A DNA stretch of 64,000 bases, taken from assembly GCF_019426345.1 (NCBI RefSeq), contig NZ_JAHLLW010000006.1, forward strand, positions 1 through 64,000, given 5' to 3'. Position numbers and translations under genes: made by a program. Positions 7,317 through 16,954 of this stretch are shown piece after piece. This DNA is from Marinomonas lutimaris (GTDB lineage Bacteria > Pseudomonadota > Gammaproteobacteria > Pseudomonadales > Marinomonadaceae). The notes beneath the pieces were generated by a model. The model was not told the origin of the DNA and ran no database searches. It worked only from the letters and a program-made list of their open reading frames with translations. Position 1 is the stretch's first letter. Every line of letters starts with the position of its first letter.

Positions 7317-9635
7317 TTAATAAATATACCTATCCAAAGCTGCTCGCTGAGCACTACTGAGTTCGGCCAAATCATCAACAAAAATAATTCCATTTTCATC
7401 AATATGACTAACATACTTCCTGATCCATTCAGTATCCTCTGGATCAAATCCGTATTTCAATAGCCAAATTTCTACTTCATCATTAGTGCCATAGCGAATG
7501 TAGTTCTTTAAGACATTAGCCCTATCATCCTTTGTCTGATCATAATAAATATCTAAAGCTGCACAAAGTGGATCAGCTAAAGATAAACTAATAACCTTAT
7601 CTAAATAATCGTATGTATCATATATTAACAAATCATAATCAAAAGCATTTACCGATGTATTACGAGGAAATAAGGGAAAGGCTCTGGCCTTAATATTCGG
7701 AAGACTTTCAGCTCGTGCTGAATATTTTATTTTTATCTTTTCAAATTCCTTATTGAAAACTTTCAAAGTTATTTTTTTATCTCTTAAATCTCTTATTAGG
7801 GTTCGTCTTACATCTCGATGTGTAAGGTATGAGTGCCTAAGAGATAAGGTTTCGCTGAATGATCTACCTTGAGCCTTCCATAATAATAGAGGAATTGAAG
7901 CACTTAAAATTGTTTGTTCTTCTTTCGTCAATGATGTTCTTCTAAGGTGAGATATGTAAACAAACTTCAATTTGTTTTTAATTTTTCTACGTTCGGAAGG
8001 GATAATTTCGTAATACTGTTGACCTCCAATTGTTCTATTACCATCAATAAGCTTGTCCAATATAAATTTAATTTTTAGTTTTAAATTCGCTTCCTTTAAT
8101 CGATCAACTTGCGTATCAGTAAGGTGCAAATCATCATTAAATGTATCTGTTTTAATTGCTGTTACCAAATCAGAAAAATCTTCGGGTATATTATTTAAAT
8201 CATCATCTAACTTTGAATCCGTGCTCAAAATTATTGGAGAGCTAATTCTTAAAGTAAAGGTTTCTACGTTAACTCTGTTGATAATTGTAAAGCCATAGTC
8301 AAAAGAACCTTTTAGCGAAGTTGTTCTCCCGGCTCGACCAATTAAGTTCTTTAGTGTTAACTCTTGCATGTTATGGAAATTATCAATCCAAACACAATCA
8401 AATGGCATGTTTATACCTTGAACTAAAGTCGCTGTTGCAAAACAAATTTTCGCATACCCATCACGCACAAACTGCTCAATTAGAAGCCTTGCCTTAAGTG
8501 GCATTGATCCATGATGAACTACAACACCTCGCTCCATTAAGGCAATAAAAGAGGATTGCTTTCCAAATTGTTCATCTGAAGCCCCTATGTATTTTTTCAA
8601 TAATTCAATACTCACAAGGGCTTTTTTATCTTTGATTAGTGGGCATAGTTCAATATATTGACCAAAACCTTCAATGTGACCGCCTCTAAAAATTTTGCTC
8701 TTCGAAATGTAAATCAGAGCAGTCCCACCATTAAGAAGAACTTGCTTGAGCATATCTGAACTGCAAGAAACCGGATTTGATTTAAAATTTGGAGAAAAAT
8801 AATTTAAGGATCCATCTTCACTTCTTGATAAATAAACCTTGCCAACATTATTCTGCTTAAAACTTTTATACTCTGACTTTTCTTTAAAATTATGTTTCAA
8901 AAGCTGGGCTTCAGGATTGGAAACAAATGGATGTGCGAATACTTTTTTAGCATCAGGAAATGATTTTTCACTACGTCTAACAAATGCATCAAACGAAATA
9001 CCTCTTATAGGCTCTTCAGATATTTGAGCCTCATCGAACAGAAACATACCAATATCAAACTCATTAACATATTTAAATAGCTCTACACCTCTTTCAGGAG
9101 TAATAATAAAAATTCTTCTAGCTGCATGATGTTGGTTTATATTCTCAATAAACTGTAAAACTAAAACTTCTTTATTAACTAATTCAATAATTGACGAATA
9201 AAACTCAGCGATCAATGCACGAGACGGTACGACAATCACTATGTCTCGACTTTCTCCACTTATTAAATCTCGGAATAAATGTGATTTTCCCGTGCTAGTA
9301 GGTGCCGAAAATGAATAGAATTTCTTGCTAGATATAGACTGAAAAGCACTTGCTTGAATAGGTGAGAATGGTTTACCAAACTTATCCTCTATTGAATCAC
9401 CAAAATTATGATAAATTGATTCTAGTAATGATTTCGGCTTTTCTAGTTTATAAAACAGACCCATGACGCTTAATATTTTGGACTCATATTCCGAGAATAC
9501 GTCTGGATGATGAATTTTTATTAGGGTGATTTTCTCTAAAACACCCATATCAACAGGACCATTTGCATGAAAATCCTTTATAGCCCTCTCCAAAATATCC
9601 CTAATTCCTTCTCCTTGGATAATGCTACTAAGCAT
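7317..9635 (-). CDS. SF2 helicase, HamB-like (Hachiman defence)
   Basis: A 772-residue DExH/D helicase. A Q-motif-like segment (GKPFSPIQ, about 87-94) is followed by Walker A APTSTGKS (111-118) and motif II DEAQ (201-204). Motif V is ATATLVQGINMP (400-411) and motif VI NLIGRAGRT (430-438). The C-terminal 330 residues are helical and unlike other known domains. The gene overlaps by eight bases a preceding gene for a PD-(D/E)XK-type protein. In Hachiman systems HamA (DUF1837 nuclease) and HamB (SF2 helicase) are encoded in this order, and the helicase holds the nuclease in check until it meets damaged or invading DNA. The helicase call is certain; the Hachiman assignment rests on gene pairing and partner motifs. 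Confidence 0.75.
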   Translation of the reverse strand: MLSSIIQGEGIRDILERAIKDFHANGPVDMGVLEKITLIKIHHPDVFSEYESKILSVMGLFYKLEKPKSLLESIYHNFGDSIEDKFGKPFSPIQASAFQSISSKKFYSFSAPTSTGKSHLFRDLISGESRDIVIVVPSRALIAEFYSSIIELVNKEVLVLQFIENINQHHAARRIFIITPERGVELFKYVNEFDIGMFLFDEAQISEEPIRGISFDAFVRRSEKSFPDAKKVFAHPFVSNPEAQLLKHNFKEKSEYKSFKQNNVGKVYLSRSEDGSLNYFSPNFKSNPVSCSSDMLKQVLLNGGTALIYISKSKIFRGGHIEGFGQYIELCPLIKDKKALVSIELLKKYIGASDEQFGKQSSFIALMERGVVVHHGSMPLKARLLIEQFVRDGYAKICFATATLVQGINMPFDCVWIDNFHNMQELTLKNLIGRAGRTTSLKGSFDYGFTIINRVNVETFTLRISSPIILSTDSKLDDDLNNIPEDFSDLVTAIKTDTFNDDLHLTDTQVDRLKEANLKLKIKFILDKLIDGNRTIGGQQYYEIIPSERRKIKNKLKFVYISHLRRTSLTKEEQTILSASIPLLLWKAQGRSFSETLSLRHSYLTHRDVRRTLIRDLRDKKITLKVFNKEFEKIKIKYSARAESLPNIKARAFPLFPRNTSVNAFDYDLLIYDTYDYLDKVISLSLADPLCAALDIYYDQTKDDRANVLKNYIRYGTNDEVEIWLLKYGFDPEDTEWIRKYVSHIDENGIIFVDDLAELSSAQRAALDRYIY

Positions 9636-10305
9636 TTACTTTTACTCCTATCAAATACACAGCTTCAAATTCCATCAAAGCCTTTATAAATTTTGAATTT
9701 AAAGCATTATCCATTATCTCACTTACATCGTCAGACGTTATAGAGAAAGCGGCACTATAAGATTTATAACCATTAACAGCATTCTGTATTGCAGCTTCCG
9801 AAACAAATTTTCGGATATCAGGAAACTCCTGAATATCTTTTTTTCCTTCAATAAATTCTTTGATTTGTTTCAATGCACGGCCATGTGAACTAGTTACCCC
9901 ACTGTACTTAGCTTCGCCAAATGCAATTAATTCTGTGGGTGCTTCTGTATGAAAGTCAAAACCTGGGTTACCCGAAATTTTTTCTTTAATGAATTCCGCC
10001 AATGGAAGACGAATATGATTTAAGTGTTCCTTTAGGGCTGTTTGCGCCACATCAGAAACCATATATTCACCAAATTCTACAGTGATATTCGAAGCCTCAA
10101 CATTGGTCAAAATTTCACTAGAAATCTTTTCTATCGTTCTTTCAGATCTAGCTCTATATCCAGGTCTATCAATAACATCCAGTGGATCCAACCAACTAGT
10201 ATCTAAAGCAGTGACTAGCATTTCTGCAACGCGCTGTTGAATATCAGATATTTCTAAAGCTAGTAAGAATATTTTTCCTGTTGCTGACGGCTCATAGTCC
10301 GACAT
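9628..10305 (-). CDS. HamA-like (DUF1837-type) PD-(D/E)XK nuclease
   Basis: A protein of about 225 residues started at the ATG at 10305. An in-frame ATG at 10356 would add 17 residues (MLWWSIVLKLLHFAEKN). Neither start has a strong binding site. The core shows a restriction-nuclease arrangement: Glu80 in EFGEYMVSD, Asp117 in GFDFHTE, and Glu131-Ala-Lys133 in FGEAKYSG. This fits the E-x-K site of HamA proteins. It would be the DNA-cleaving effector of a Hachiman-type system, with the overlapping helicase gene downstream as its regulator. Family membership is inferred from the motif and pairing; another DUF1837-like nuclease class is possible. Confidence 0.65.
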   Translation of the reverse strand: MSDYEPSATGKIFLLALEISDIQQRVAEMLVTALDTSWLDPLDVIDRPGYRARSERTIEKISSEILTNVEASNITVEFGEYMVSDVAQTALKEHLNHIRLPLAEFIKEKISGNPGFDFHTEAPTELIAFGEAKYSGVTSSHGRALKQIKEFIEGKKDIQEFPDIRKFVSEAAIQNAVNGYKSYSAAFSITSDDVSEIMDNALNSKFIKALMEFEAVYLIGVKVNA

Positions 10306-10413
10306 GTTTTTTTCAGCGAAGTGTAATAGTTTCAAAACTATACTCCACCATAACATGTGTCTAAAAAACCTATAAACTGATTTGTTAGCCTTATTCTCAT
10401 ATTCCTTTGCTGG

Positions 10414-10430
10414 TTAACCATCATGGTTAA
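10414..10430. repeat. Perfect inverted repeat TTAACCAT-C-ATGGTTAA
   Basis: Eight-base arms surround a single central base, in the gap between the substitute ligase stop and the nuclease gene. The one-base loop is too tight for a normal terminator, so this looks more like a dimeric repressor site. If so it may control the HamA/HamB-like pair. No matching regulator is known. Confidence 0.5.
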
Positions 10431-10457
10431 TATCCTAGTTAAGTTAGCGCCCTGTAG

Positions 10458-12401
10458 TTAAAGAAAAGTGATGAGATCTAAATATTCTTGCTCTGTCAGA
10501 ACTTTTACTCCCTTATTCTTCGCAGCATTTATTTTAGTTTCACCTACCTTTTCACCAGTTACTAAATAAGTTGTATTTCCTGTTACAGATTTAGCAACTT
10601 TCGCACCTAAAGATTTAGCTTGTTTCTCCATATCTCCTCGATTACCAAGCTGCATAGAGCCGGTAAAAACGACAACCGCCCCTGTAATTGGCGAGTCTGA
10701 ATTTTTACTATCTGATTCTTTAGGAGTTGTAGACAGATTAAAGCCGAGTTCATAAACCTTGAAAAACTCTTCTTTAATATTTGCTAACCCTTCCACGATA
10801 GCGTCTGCACTAACCTGAGCAAAACCATCAATCTTGATCATTTCTTCAGCGGATAAGTCAAACAGTTCAACAAGAGTATGATGCTGAAGTAATTTTTCGC
10901 AATTTCCGCCACCTAAGCGACTTACACCAAAAGCCGAAAGAAAACGCCAATCTTCCACTTCAATCTCTCGACTAGCCTGCAATTGGTCAGATAAGTTCAG
11001 AGCCGTTTTGTCGCCAAATCCATAAATAACAAACTGATGGACTTTAATGCCATATATCTCATGTATGCGTTTCATACCAAAGTTACTGAGTTTTTCAATC
11101 ACCTTTGGACCGAACCCGTCATTATTCCCTAAGGTTTTAAAAAAATGAATTAAGGTATTTTCAGTTTGTGCTGGGCAATCCGTTTTATTTGGACAGATTA
11201 AATGGTCTGATTCCCATAAAAGCGGCGTCTGACAGCTCGGGCACGATTCAGGTAATGTCACCTCTACTGGCTTTAAGACTTTTTCAATTTTTGGTATCAC
11301 CAAACCACTTCTAACGATTTGCACAATGGCCCCAGGACCAACTCCATTAGTTTTCACCATATTGTAATGATGCACAGTCACTCGACTGATCGTTGCGCCA
11401 CTTATTCTTGTTGGCACCAACTCCGCCACAGGTGAAATTCGCCCTGTTCTTGAGGTTTGAGGAATGACATTAATTACTTCAACGTCCACAGACTCTTCAT
11501 TTACTTTAAATGCAATCTGCCATCTATGATTACGTCTTGTTGCACCCATGTGTTGTTTAATAGCGTCATGAGTGGTTTCTAAAATAACGCCATCAATATC
11601 AAAATCAACGGCATTCCAAATTTCTTCAATTATGACTTCAAAGTTTTCAATAACTCCTGAAAAACCAATGACTTTATTCGGGAGTAATGCAAATGGATAA
11701 AAGACACAAGCACCTTCATTGATCGCTTTCTGTACGTCCTCATCTACTTTTTTTTCTGCAATAATCGCAGCTTGCAGATTTCTTGAATTCTCAAATATGT
11801 CACTAAGCACGTCGTCAAAATAACTCTTCTTAATGACTATTTCACCTGGGCCTAAACCACGGCCACCAGATGCAGCGACTTTTAAGCCGCGCTTAAAAGC
11901 TCTCGTGATATCTTGCCCTCTAAAACCATCCCCCCTGGTGTAAAGCGTCTCTCCATCATCATATGCTGCGTACCCATCTAACTTAGGCGTAATACGTATT
12001 TGTATATCTTGTTCAGACACTTCAATTTCTTGAGCCGCTTTTGAAATTCTTTTGAGCCACTTTTCAATATCTTTAATGGAATAAGCTTTTTCTGTCGATA
12101 GCATCCTTTGTGGTAATTCGACAGTCTTTGCTTCAGCTAGTACTTCTGGCTCTACTTTATTTAAATACGGATGAAGATGATTAATATTTCTTAACATGGA
12201 AATGTAAAGGTCATATTGATTATCACTGATAACTGGTGCACCAGACCTATAAAGTGCATTGGCAGCACCTAATACTGAAACTAAATCTTGCTCTTCTAAC
12301 TCTGGCTCATTAAATAAACAAACCAATTTCTGAGGATCAATTTTATCATTCCAATCATTGAGAGCTAACAATTGCTCATTAGTAAAAGAAACATTTACCA
12401 T
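10458..12401 (-). CDS. Complete, divergent NAD-dependent DNA ligase carried by the island
   Basis: A 647-residue protein with every LigA domain. Domain Ia has YDLYISML, and the adenylated lysine is Lys140 in TPKLDG. TRGDGFRGQD (155-164), FDIDGV (about 267) and WQIAFKV (294-300) complete the nucleotidyltransferase. The OB-fold has VRSGLVIPKI where LigA normally has RAGDVIP. The zinc finger has Cys387, Cys390, Cys403 and Cys409, helix-hairpin-helix repeats follow, and a C-terminal BRCT domain covers about 573-647. Sequence is far from the housekeeping LigA next to it, and base composition is AT-rich like the island. The start ATG has a GAGGTGG binding site six bases away, overlapping the stop of truncated ligA, so it is read from the ligA promoter. 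It is likely the only working replicative ligase in this window. Confidence 0.9.
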   Translation of the reverse strand: MVNVSFTNEQLLALNDWNDKIDPQKLVCLFNEPELEEQDLVSVLGAANALYRSGAPVISDNQYDLYISMLRNINHLHPYLNKVEPEVLAEAKTVELPQRMLSTEKAYSIKDIEKWLKRISKAAQEIEVSEQDIQIRITPKLDGYAAYDDGETLYTRGDGFRGQDITRAFKRGLKVAASGGRGLGPGEIVIKKSYFDDVLSDIFENSRNLQAAIIAEKKVDEDVQKAINEGACVFYPFALLPNKVIGFSGVIENFEVIIEEIWNAVDFDIDGVILETTHDAIKQHMGATRRNHRWQIAFKVNEESVDVEVINVIPQTSRTGRISPVAELVPTRISGATISRVTVHHYNMVKTNGVGPGAIVQIVRSGLVIPKIEKVLKPVEVTLPESCPSCQTPLLWESDHLICPNKTDCPAQTENTLIHFFKTLGNNDGFGPKVIEKLSNFGMKRIHEIYGIKVHQFVIYGFGDKTALNLSDQLQASREIEVEDWRFLSAFGVSRLGGGNCEKLLQHHTLVELFDLSAEEMIKIDGFAQVSADAIVEGLANIKEEFFKVYELGFNLSTTPKESDSKNSDSPITGAVVVFTGSMQLGNRGDMEKQAKSLGAKVAKSVTGNTTYLVTGEKVGETKINAAKNKGVKVLTEQEYLDLITFL

Positions 12402-12412
12402 TTAAAACCACC

Positions 12413-13714
<1,302 letters not shown>

Positions 13715-13730
13715 CTAGCGGGTCTAAAGC

Positions 13731-13756
13731 AACCAAGGCCCCTTAGGGCCTTGGTT
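13731..13756 (-). terminator. Strong hairpin between zipA and ligA
   Basis: Perfect 11-base arms (AACCAAGGCCC and GGGCCTTGGTT) enclose a four-base loop, five bases after the zipA stop. On the minus strand only a short T-run follows, so it may attenuate rather than stop zipA transcription into ligA. Confidence 0.7.
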
Positions 13757-13760
13757 CGTA

Positions 13761-14780
13761 TTACTGTTTGTTGCGCATTAACCGACGGCGCTCAAAATCG
13801 CGTATTCGCTGACGACAATGAGCAATGGTTTGATCGCTCATTGGGGTTCGACGCTCATCACGCAACTCTCCACCTAAGTTACGCACTAGAGTCTGAGCGG
13901 TCTCAAGCATGAAATCGAACGCTTTCATGCTATTCTTTGGGCCAGGCAAGCCCATGAAAAAACTCACACCAGGACAATCAGTTTCGCCCATGGTATCTAG
14001 ATCGAAAGTTCCCGGCTCAATAGCATTCGCCATACTGAACTGCACTCGACCACGGTCGAAGCCATCTTCATGACGATGGAAAATATCCATTTCGCCATAG
14101 CGCATACCGCAATTCAAAATAAGCTGAAGCAACTCCATACCCGAGAAATTTTGCTCTTTAGGCGCAAAAATATTAATGACAATAACTTCTTCTATTTCAG
14201 CAACACTGTTGTCTTCTTGCTCGTCTTCATCGATAACACCATTTGGTGTCACTTGATCGATATCGATTTCAGAATAACTACGTTCATAGTCTTCGTCGAT
14301 TTGAGCATCATATTGGTTCGTAGTGTCAGCAGCAAAATCTAAGTCAAGGTCATCCTGCTCATAAAAACCATCATCTGAGTAGTTTTGCTCAGAGACCGCA
14401 GAATCACCAAAATCACGTTCAGGTACCAAAGAAGCTAACTCATCAAGGTGCATTTCTTCACCTCGATCCAATGCCGGACCTGAATCTACTTTATGAGGAA
14501 CATCGGCTAACGGCGCTTTGGCTGTTTTCCTAGCATTCTCGAAAGCATTAACAATAGGATCTTGTGACGATTTTACTCGTTCACTTGAAGAGACTTTGCT
14601 ATACCCAACGGCAGAGCTTTGACGCACTAGTGCATCATCTGATTCATCTATATCAGAAAAGTCATTATCTGCTTGGGCATATTCCTGCCCTTTTTTGTAC
14701 CGACGAAATCCATCTATGAGGATAACGACAATAATGACGACCCCAATCAAGATTAGCCACTCACGCAAGCTAAATTCCAT
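13761..14780 (-). CDS. zipA: Cell division protein ZipA
   Basis: ZipA anchors FtsZ rings to the inner membrane early in division. The 339-residue protein has the typical layout. An N-terminal membrane helix (about 8-24, LILIGVVIIVVILIDGF) is followed by a basic stretch and a long acidic low-complexity linker (about 40-195). The C-terminal FtsZ-binding domain starts near residue 200 (VIVINIFAPKEQNFSGMEL) and contains DMGETDCPGVSFFMGLPGP. Directly upstream lies the ccm operon rather than smc, which is the common neighbour in related genomes; ligA follows downstream. Confidence 0.93.
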   Translation of the reverse strand: MEFSLREWLILIGVVIIVVILIDGFRRYKKGQEYAQADNDFSDIDESDDALVRQSSAVGYSKVSSSERVKSSQDPIVNAFENARKTAKAPLADVPHKVDSGPALDRGEEMHLDELASLVPERDFGDSAVSEQNYSDDGFYEQDDLDLDFAADTTNQYDAQIDEDYERSYSEIDIDQVTPNGVIDEDEQEDNSVAEIEEVIVINIFAPKEQNFSGMELLQLILNCGMRYGEMDIFHRHEDGFDRGRVQFSMANAIEPGTFDLDTMGETDCPGVSFFMGLPGPKNSMKAFDFMLETAQTLVRNLGGELRDERRTPMSDQTIAHCRQRIRDFERRRLMRNKQ

Positions 14781-14845
14781 TACTTATTCCGAATTGCATC
14801 AATTAATGTTGATCGTATTATCAAACGAAGCGGCCTAGGATTCAA

Positions 14846-16039
14846 TTACAAGGCGACCTTGATTACGAAAATCTCTTTACGATTTGTAAGTAAACCATGC
14901 TTTGTACCGATAATTCGACCTTTTGTAAGATCATTGTCATTAATATTCGCTAATTTAACCACTAAATCAACTTTATCCGCTTCCGCCAAGGTCACAGTTG
15001 GCATTAATGAATCGAGATTGGTTAGCAAAATTGGCTGCCCCAAATCCTCTGGAAATACTCTCTGTATAGCAATTGGCATTTTTTGTCCCTTAACCACAGC
15101 ATAAACCAGCAAAATATCGTCCTTTTGCCATGTCAGCTCTCTTGCATCCCACTCGATTTTCACCGCAAGCTGATCGGTAATAATAGGTGCGATTTGCTGA
15201 TAATCAATTTGGCCTAATTCTCGAGCTTTCGTTATCGCTGACAATAACGCCAAGCGTTCTGTTGAATGTACGCTGTAGCGAATCGCCTCTTGCCAAGCTA
15301 ATACAGCGCCTAAATAATTTTGTTGTGCAAAATCAGCCACGCCTTTCAAATCCAATGCTGTGGCTTGAGTCGGTGCAACTTGTAGAATCGCATCAACGAC
15401 TTTTAGCATTTTTTCCGAACTTTGGCCGCCATTTGCATAAAAAAGAGCCTGTGCGTATTCAACCAACAAGTTGACACGATTTTCGGCATTTCTTGGTAGT
15501 TTTTCTAAGGCTGTTTCAAACGCTAAAACGGCCTCTTGATACTTTTCAGCACTGACATAATCCGTCGCTAAATAATACCAATCCTCAACTCTGTCATATC
15601 GCGCACTGCGATATTTCAAAAAATCACTCACTTTCTGCGGAGTCAGCTTCTGTGTTTGCAAATCTTGTGTAAAAGCCACTTCTTTCGCATAACCAATCCA
15701 CTGGTAAAGACTCACACTCCCCAAAACCGCAACAGCAACCACACTAAGCATGATCCAACGAGCAAAGAAAATATCGTTATGAAAAAAACGCTTTTGTCGA
15801 CCATCAATAGAATTCGCTTCAGAATCCACATCAAGTAATAGCTGGGAAGATTCGCTAGCAGTCAATCGTCCAGCTTCCTCTTCTTCCACGATTTCTTTTC
15901 GACGAACCTTAGAAAACGCTGACACACTTTGCTTGTCTTTATTATTTGGATGTTTATCCAAATGGTGAGTAATTGAGCCAAAAAGATAGACGAGGCTCAG
16001 CACTATCATGACGGTCATCACAAAATACGCGGTCATCAT
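14846..16039 (-). CDS. ccmI: Cytochrome c maturation protein CcmI (TPR)
   Basis: CcmI brings apocytochrome c to the haem ligation complex. The 397-residue protein has an N-terminal membrane helix (residues 3-22), a cytoplasmic loop with a basic stretch, and a second membrane helix near 93-115. A periplasmic TPR domain follows (about 135-290, with WYYLATDYVSAEKYQEAV and similar repeats), then a beta-rich C-terminal region. It is the last gene of the ccm operon, overlapping ccmH by four bases, and the C-terminal part corresponds to the long CcmI form. Confidence 0.9.
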   Translation of the reverse strand: MMTAYFVMTVMIVLSLVYLFGSITHHLDKHPNNKDKQSVSAFSKVRRKEIVEEEEAGRLTASESSQLLLDVDSEANSIDGRQKRFFHNDIFFARWIMLSVVAVAVLGSVSLYQWIGYAKEVAFTQDLQTQKLTPQKVSDFLKYRSARYDRVEDWYYLATDYVSAEKYQEAVLAFETALEKLPRNAENRVNLLVEYAQALFYANGGQSSEKMLKVVDAILQVAPTQATALDLKGVADFAQQNYLGAVLAWQEAIRYSVHSTERLALLSAITKARELGQIDYQQIAPIITDQLAVKIEWDARELTWQKDDILLVYAVVKGQKMPIAIQRVFPEDLGQPILLTNLDSLMPTVTLAEADKVDLVVKLANINDNDLTKGRIIGTKHGLLTNRKEIFVIKVAL

Positions 16040-16446
16040 AAATCTCGCCCTCGTCGTTTACGATTAGCCACCACCACAGCAACGAAAGCTAGAAGCCCTA
16101 CTCCAAGCAAAATAAATGGGCCATACCAAAGTAAAAATGTGGCCGTTGAATGCTGCGGACGATATAAAACAAAAGAGCCATAACGCGCAACCATATAATC
16201 GACAATCTCCTGATCCGTTTTACCCTGCTCTATCATTTGATGGACAAGCTCACGAAGGTCGACGGCAATACCAGAGCCAGAGTCTGCTAAGTTTTGATTT
16301 TGACATTTCGGGCAACGTAGTTCTTCGACTAAGCTTTGATAACGTGTTTTATTCAACTCTGAACTGAAGGCCATTTGCTCTTGAGCAAAAGTAGACAAGG
16401 AAAAAAGCACAGCAATAAATAAGAAAAAACCTCTAAAAAGCATCAT
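16036..16446 (-). CDS. ccmH: Cytochrome c maturation thiol oxidoreductase CcmH
   Basis: A 136-residue protein of the short CcmH (CcmL) type. It has a signal peptide (FFLFIAVLFSLSTFA), the motif RCPKCQNQ with Cys45 and Cys48, and a C-terminal membrane anchor (about 104-126) followed by basic residues. It keeps the haem-binding cysteines of apocytochrome c reduced, together with CcmG and CcmF. It overlaps both its neighbours by four bases, as expected in a tightly coupled operon. Confidence 0.95.
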   Translation of the reverse strand: MMLFRGFFLFIAVLFSLSTFAQEQMAFSSELNKTRYQSLVEELRCPKCQNQNLADSGSGIAVDLRELVHQMIEQGKTDQEIVDYMVARYGSFVLYRPQHSTATFLLWYGPFILLGVGLLAFVAVVVANRKRRGRDL

Positions 16447-16952
16447 TTCATGTAGCCTTTTATTTCAGGCCAATTTTCGGCATTAATCACACCTTGATGC
16501 CGATAAACCACAACACCAGAACGATCAACAACAAAGGTTTCAGGTGCGCCTGTGACCCCCATATCAACGCCAAAGTTGCCTATCTCATCCATCAATATGG
16601 CTTGATAAGGATTCCCCTTTTGCTCTAACCATTGCACCGCAAGATCTTTTTGATCTTTATAATCAATACCAATAATAGGCACACCAGAGTTTGCCAGTTC
16701 CATTAAAAAAGGGTGCTCAACATGACAGGCAGGACACCAGGTTCCCCAAAAATTAATCAAATAAGGCGTATTTGGTAAATCCTTGTGCGTATAAGCCTGG
16801 TCGTCTTGCAATGACACCAAGGTAAACTCAGGTACTTTTTTTCCAACTAAAGCCGAAGGCATATACTGAGCGTCTTTGCCAAGCTGCAAATAAAATACCA
16901 CGCCTAGCACCAAAAAAACTGCCAACGGCATGAAAAACAGTAACTTCCGCAT
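16443..16952 (-). CDS. ccmG: Thiol:disulfide interchange protein CcmG/DsbE
   Basis: A membrane-anchored periplasmic thioredoxin-like protein of 169 residues. An N-terminal helix (about 4-23) is followed by the thioredoxin fold, with active site WCPAC (Cys73, Cys76) in FWGTWCPACHVEH. The cis-proline loop GVTGAPETFV is present. It passes electrons from DsbD to CcmH and apocytochrome c. Gene position between ccmF and ccmH is standard. Confidence 0.95.
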   Translation of the reverse strand: MRKLLFFMPLAVFLVLGVVFYLQLGKDAQYMPSALVGKKVPEFTLVSLQDDQAYTHKDLPNTPYLINFWGTWCPACHVEHPFLMELANSGVPIIGIDYKDQKDLAVQWLEQKGNPYQAILMDEIGNFGVDMGVTGAPETFVVDRSGVVVYRHQGVINAENWPEIKGYMK

Positions 16953-16954
16953 GG

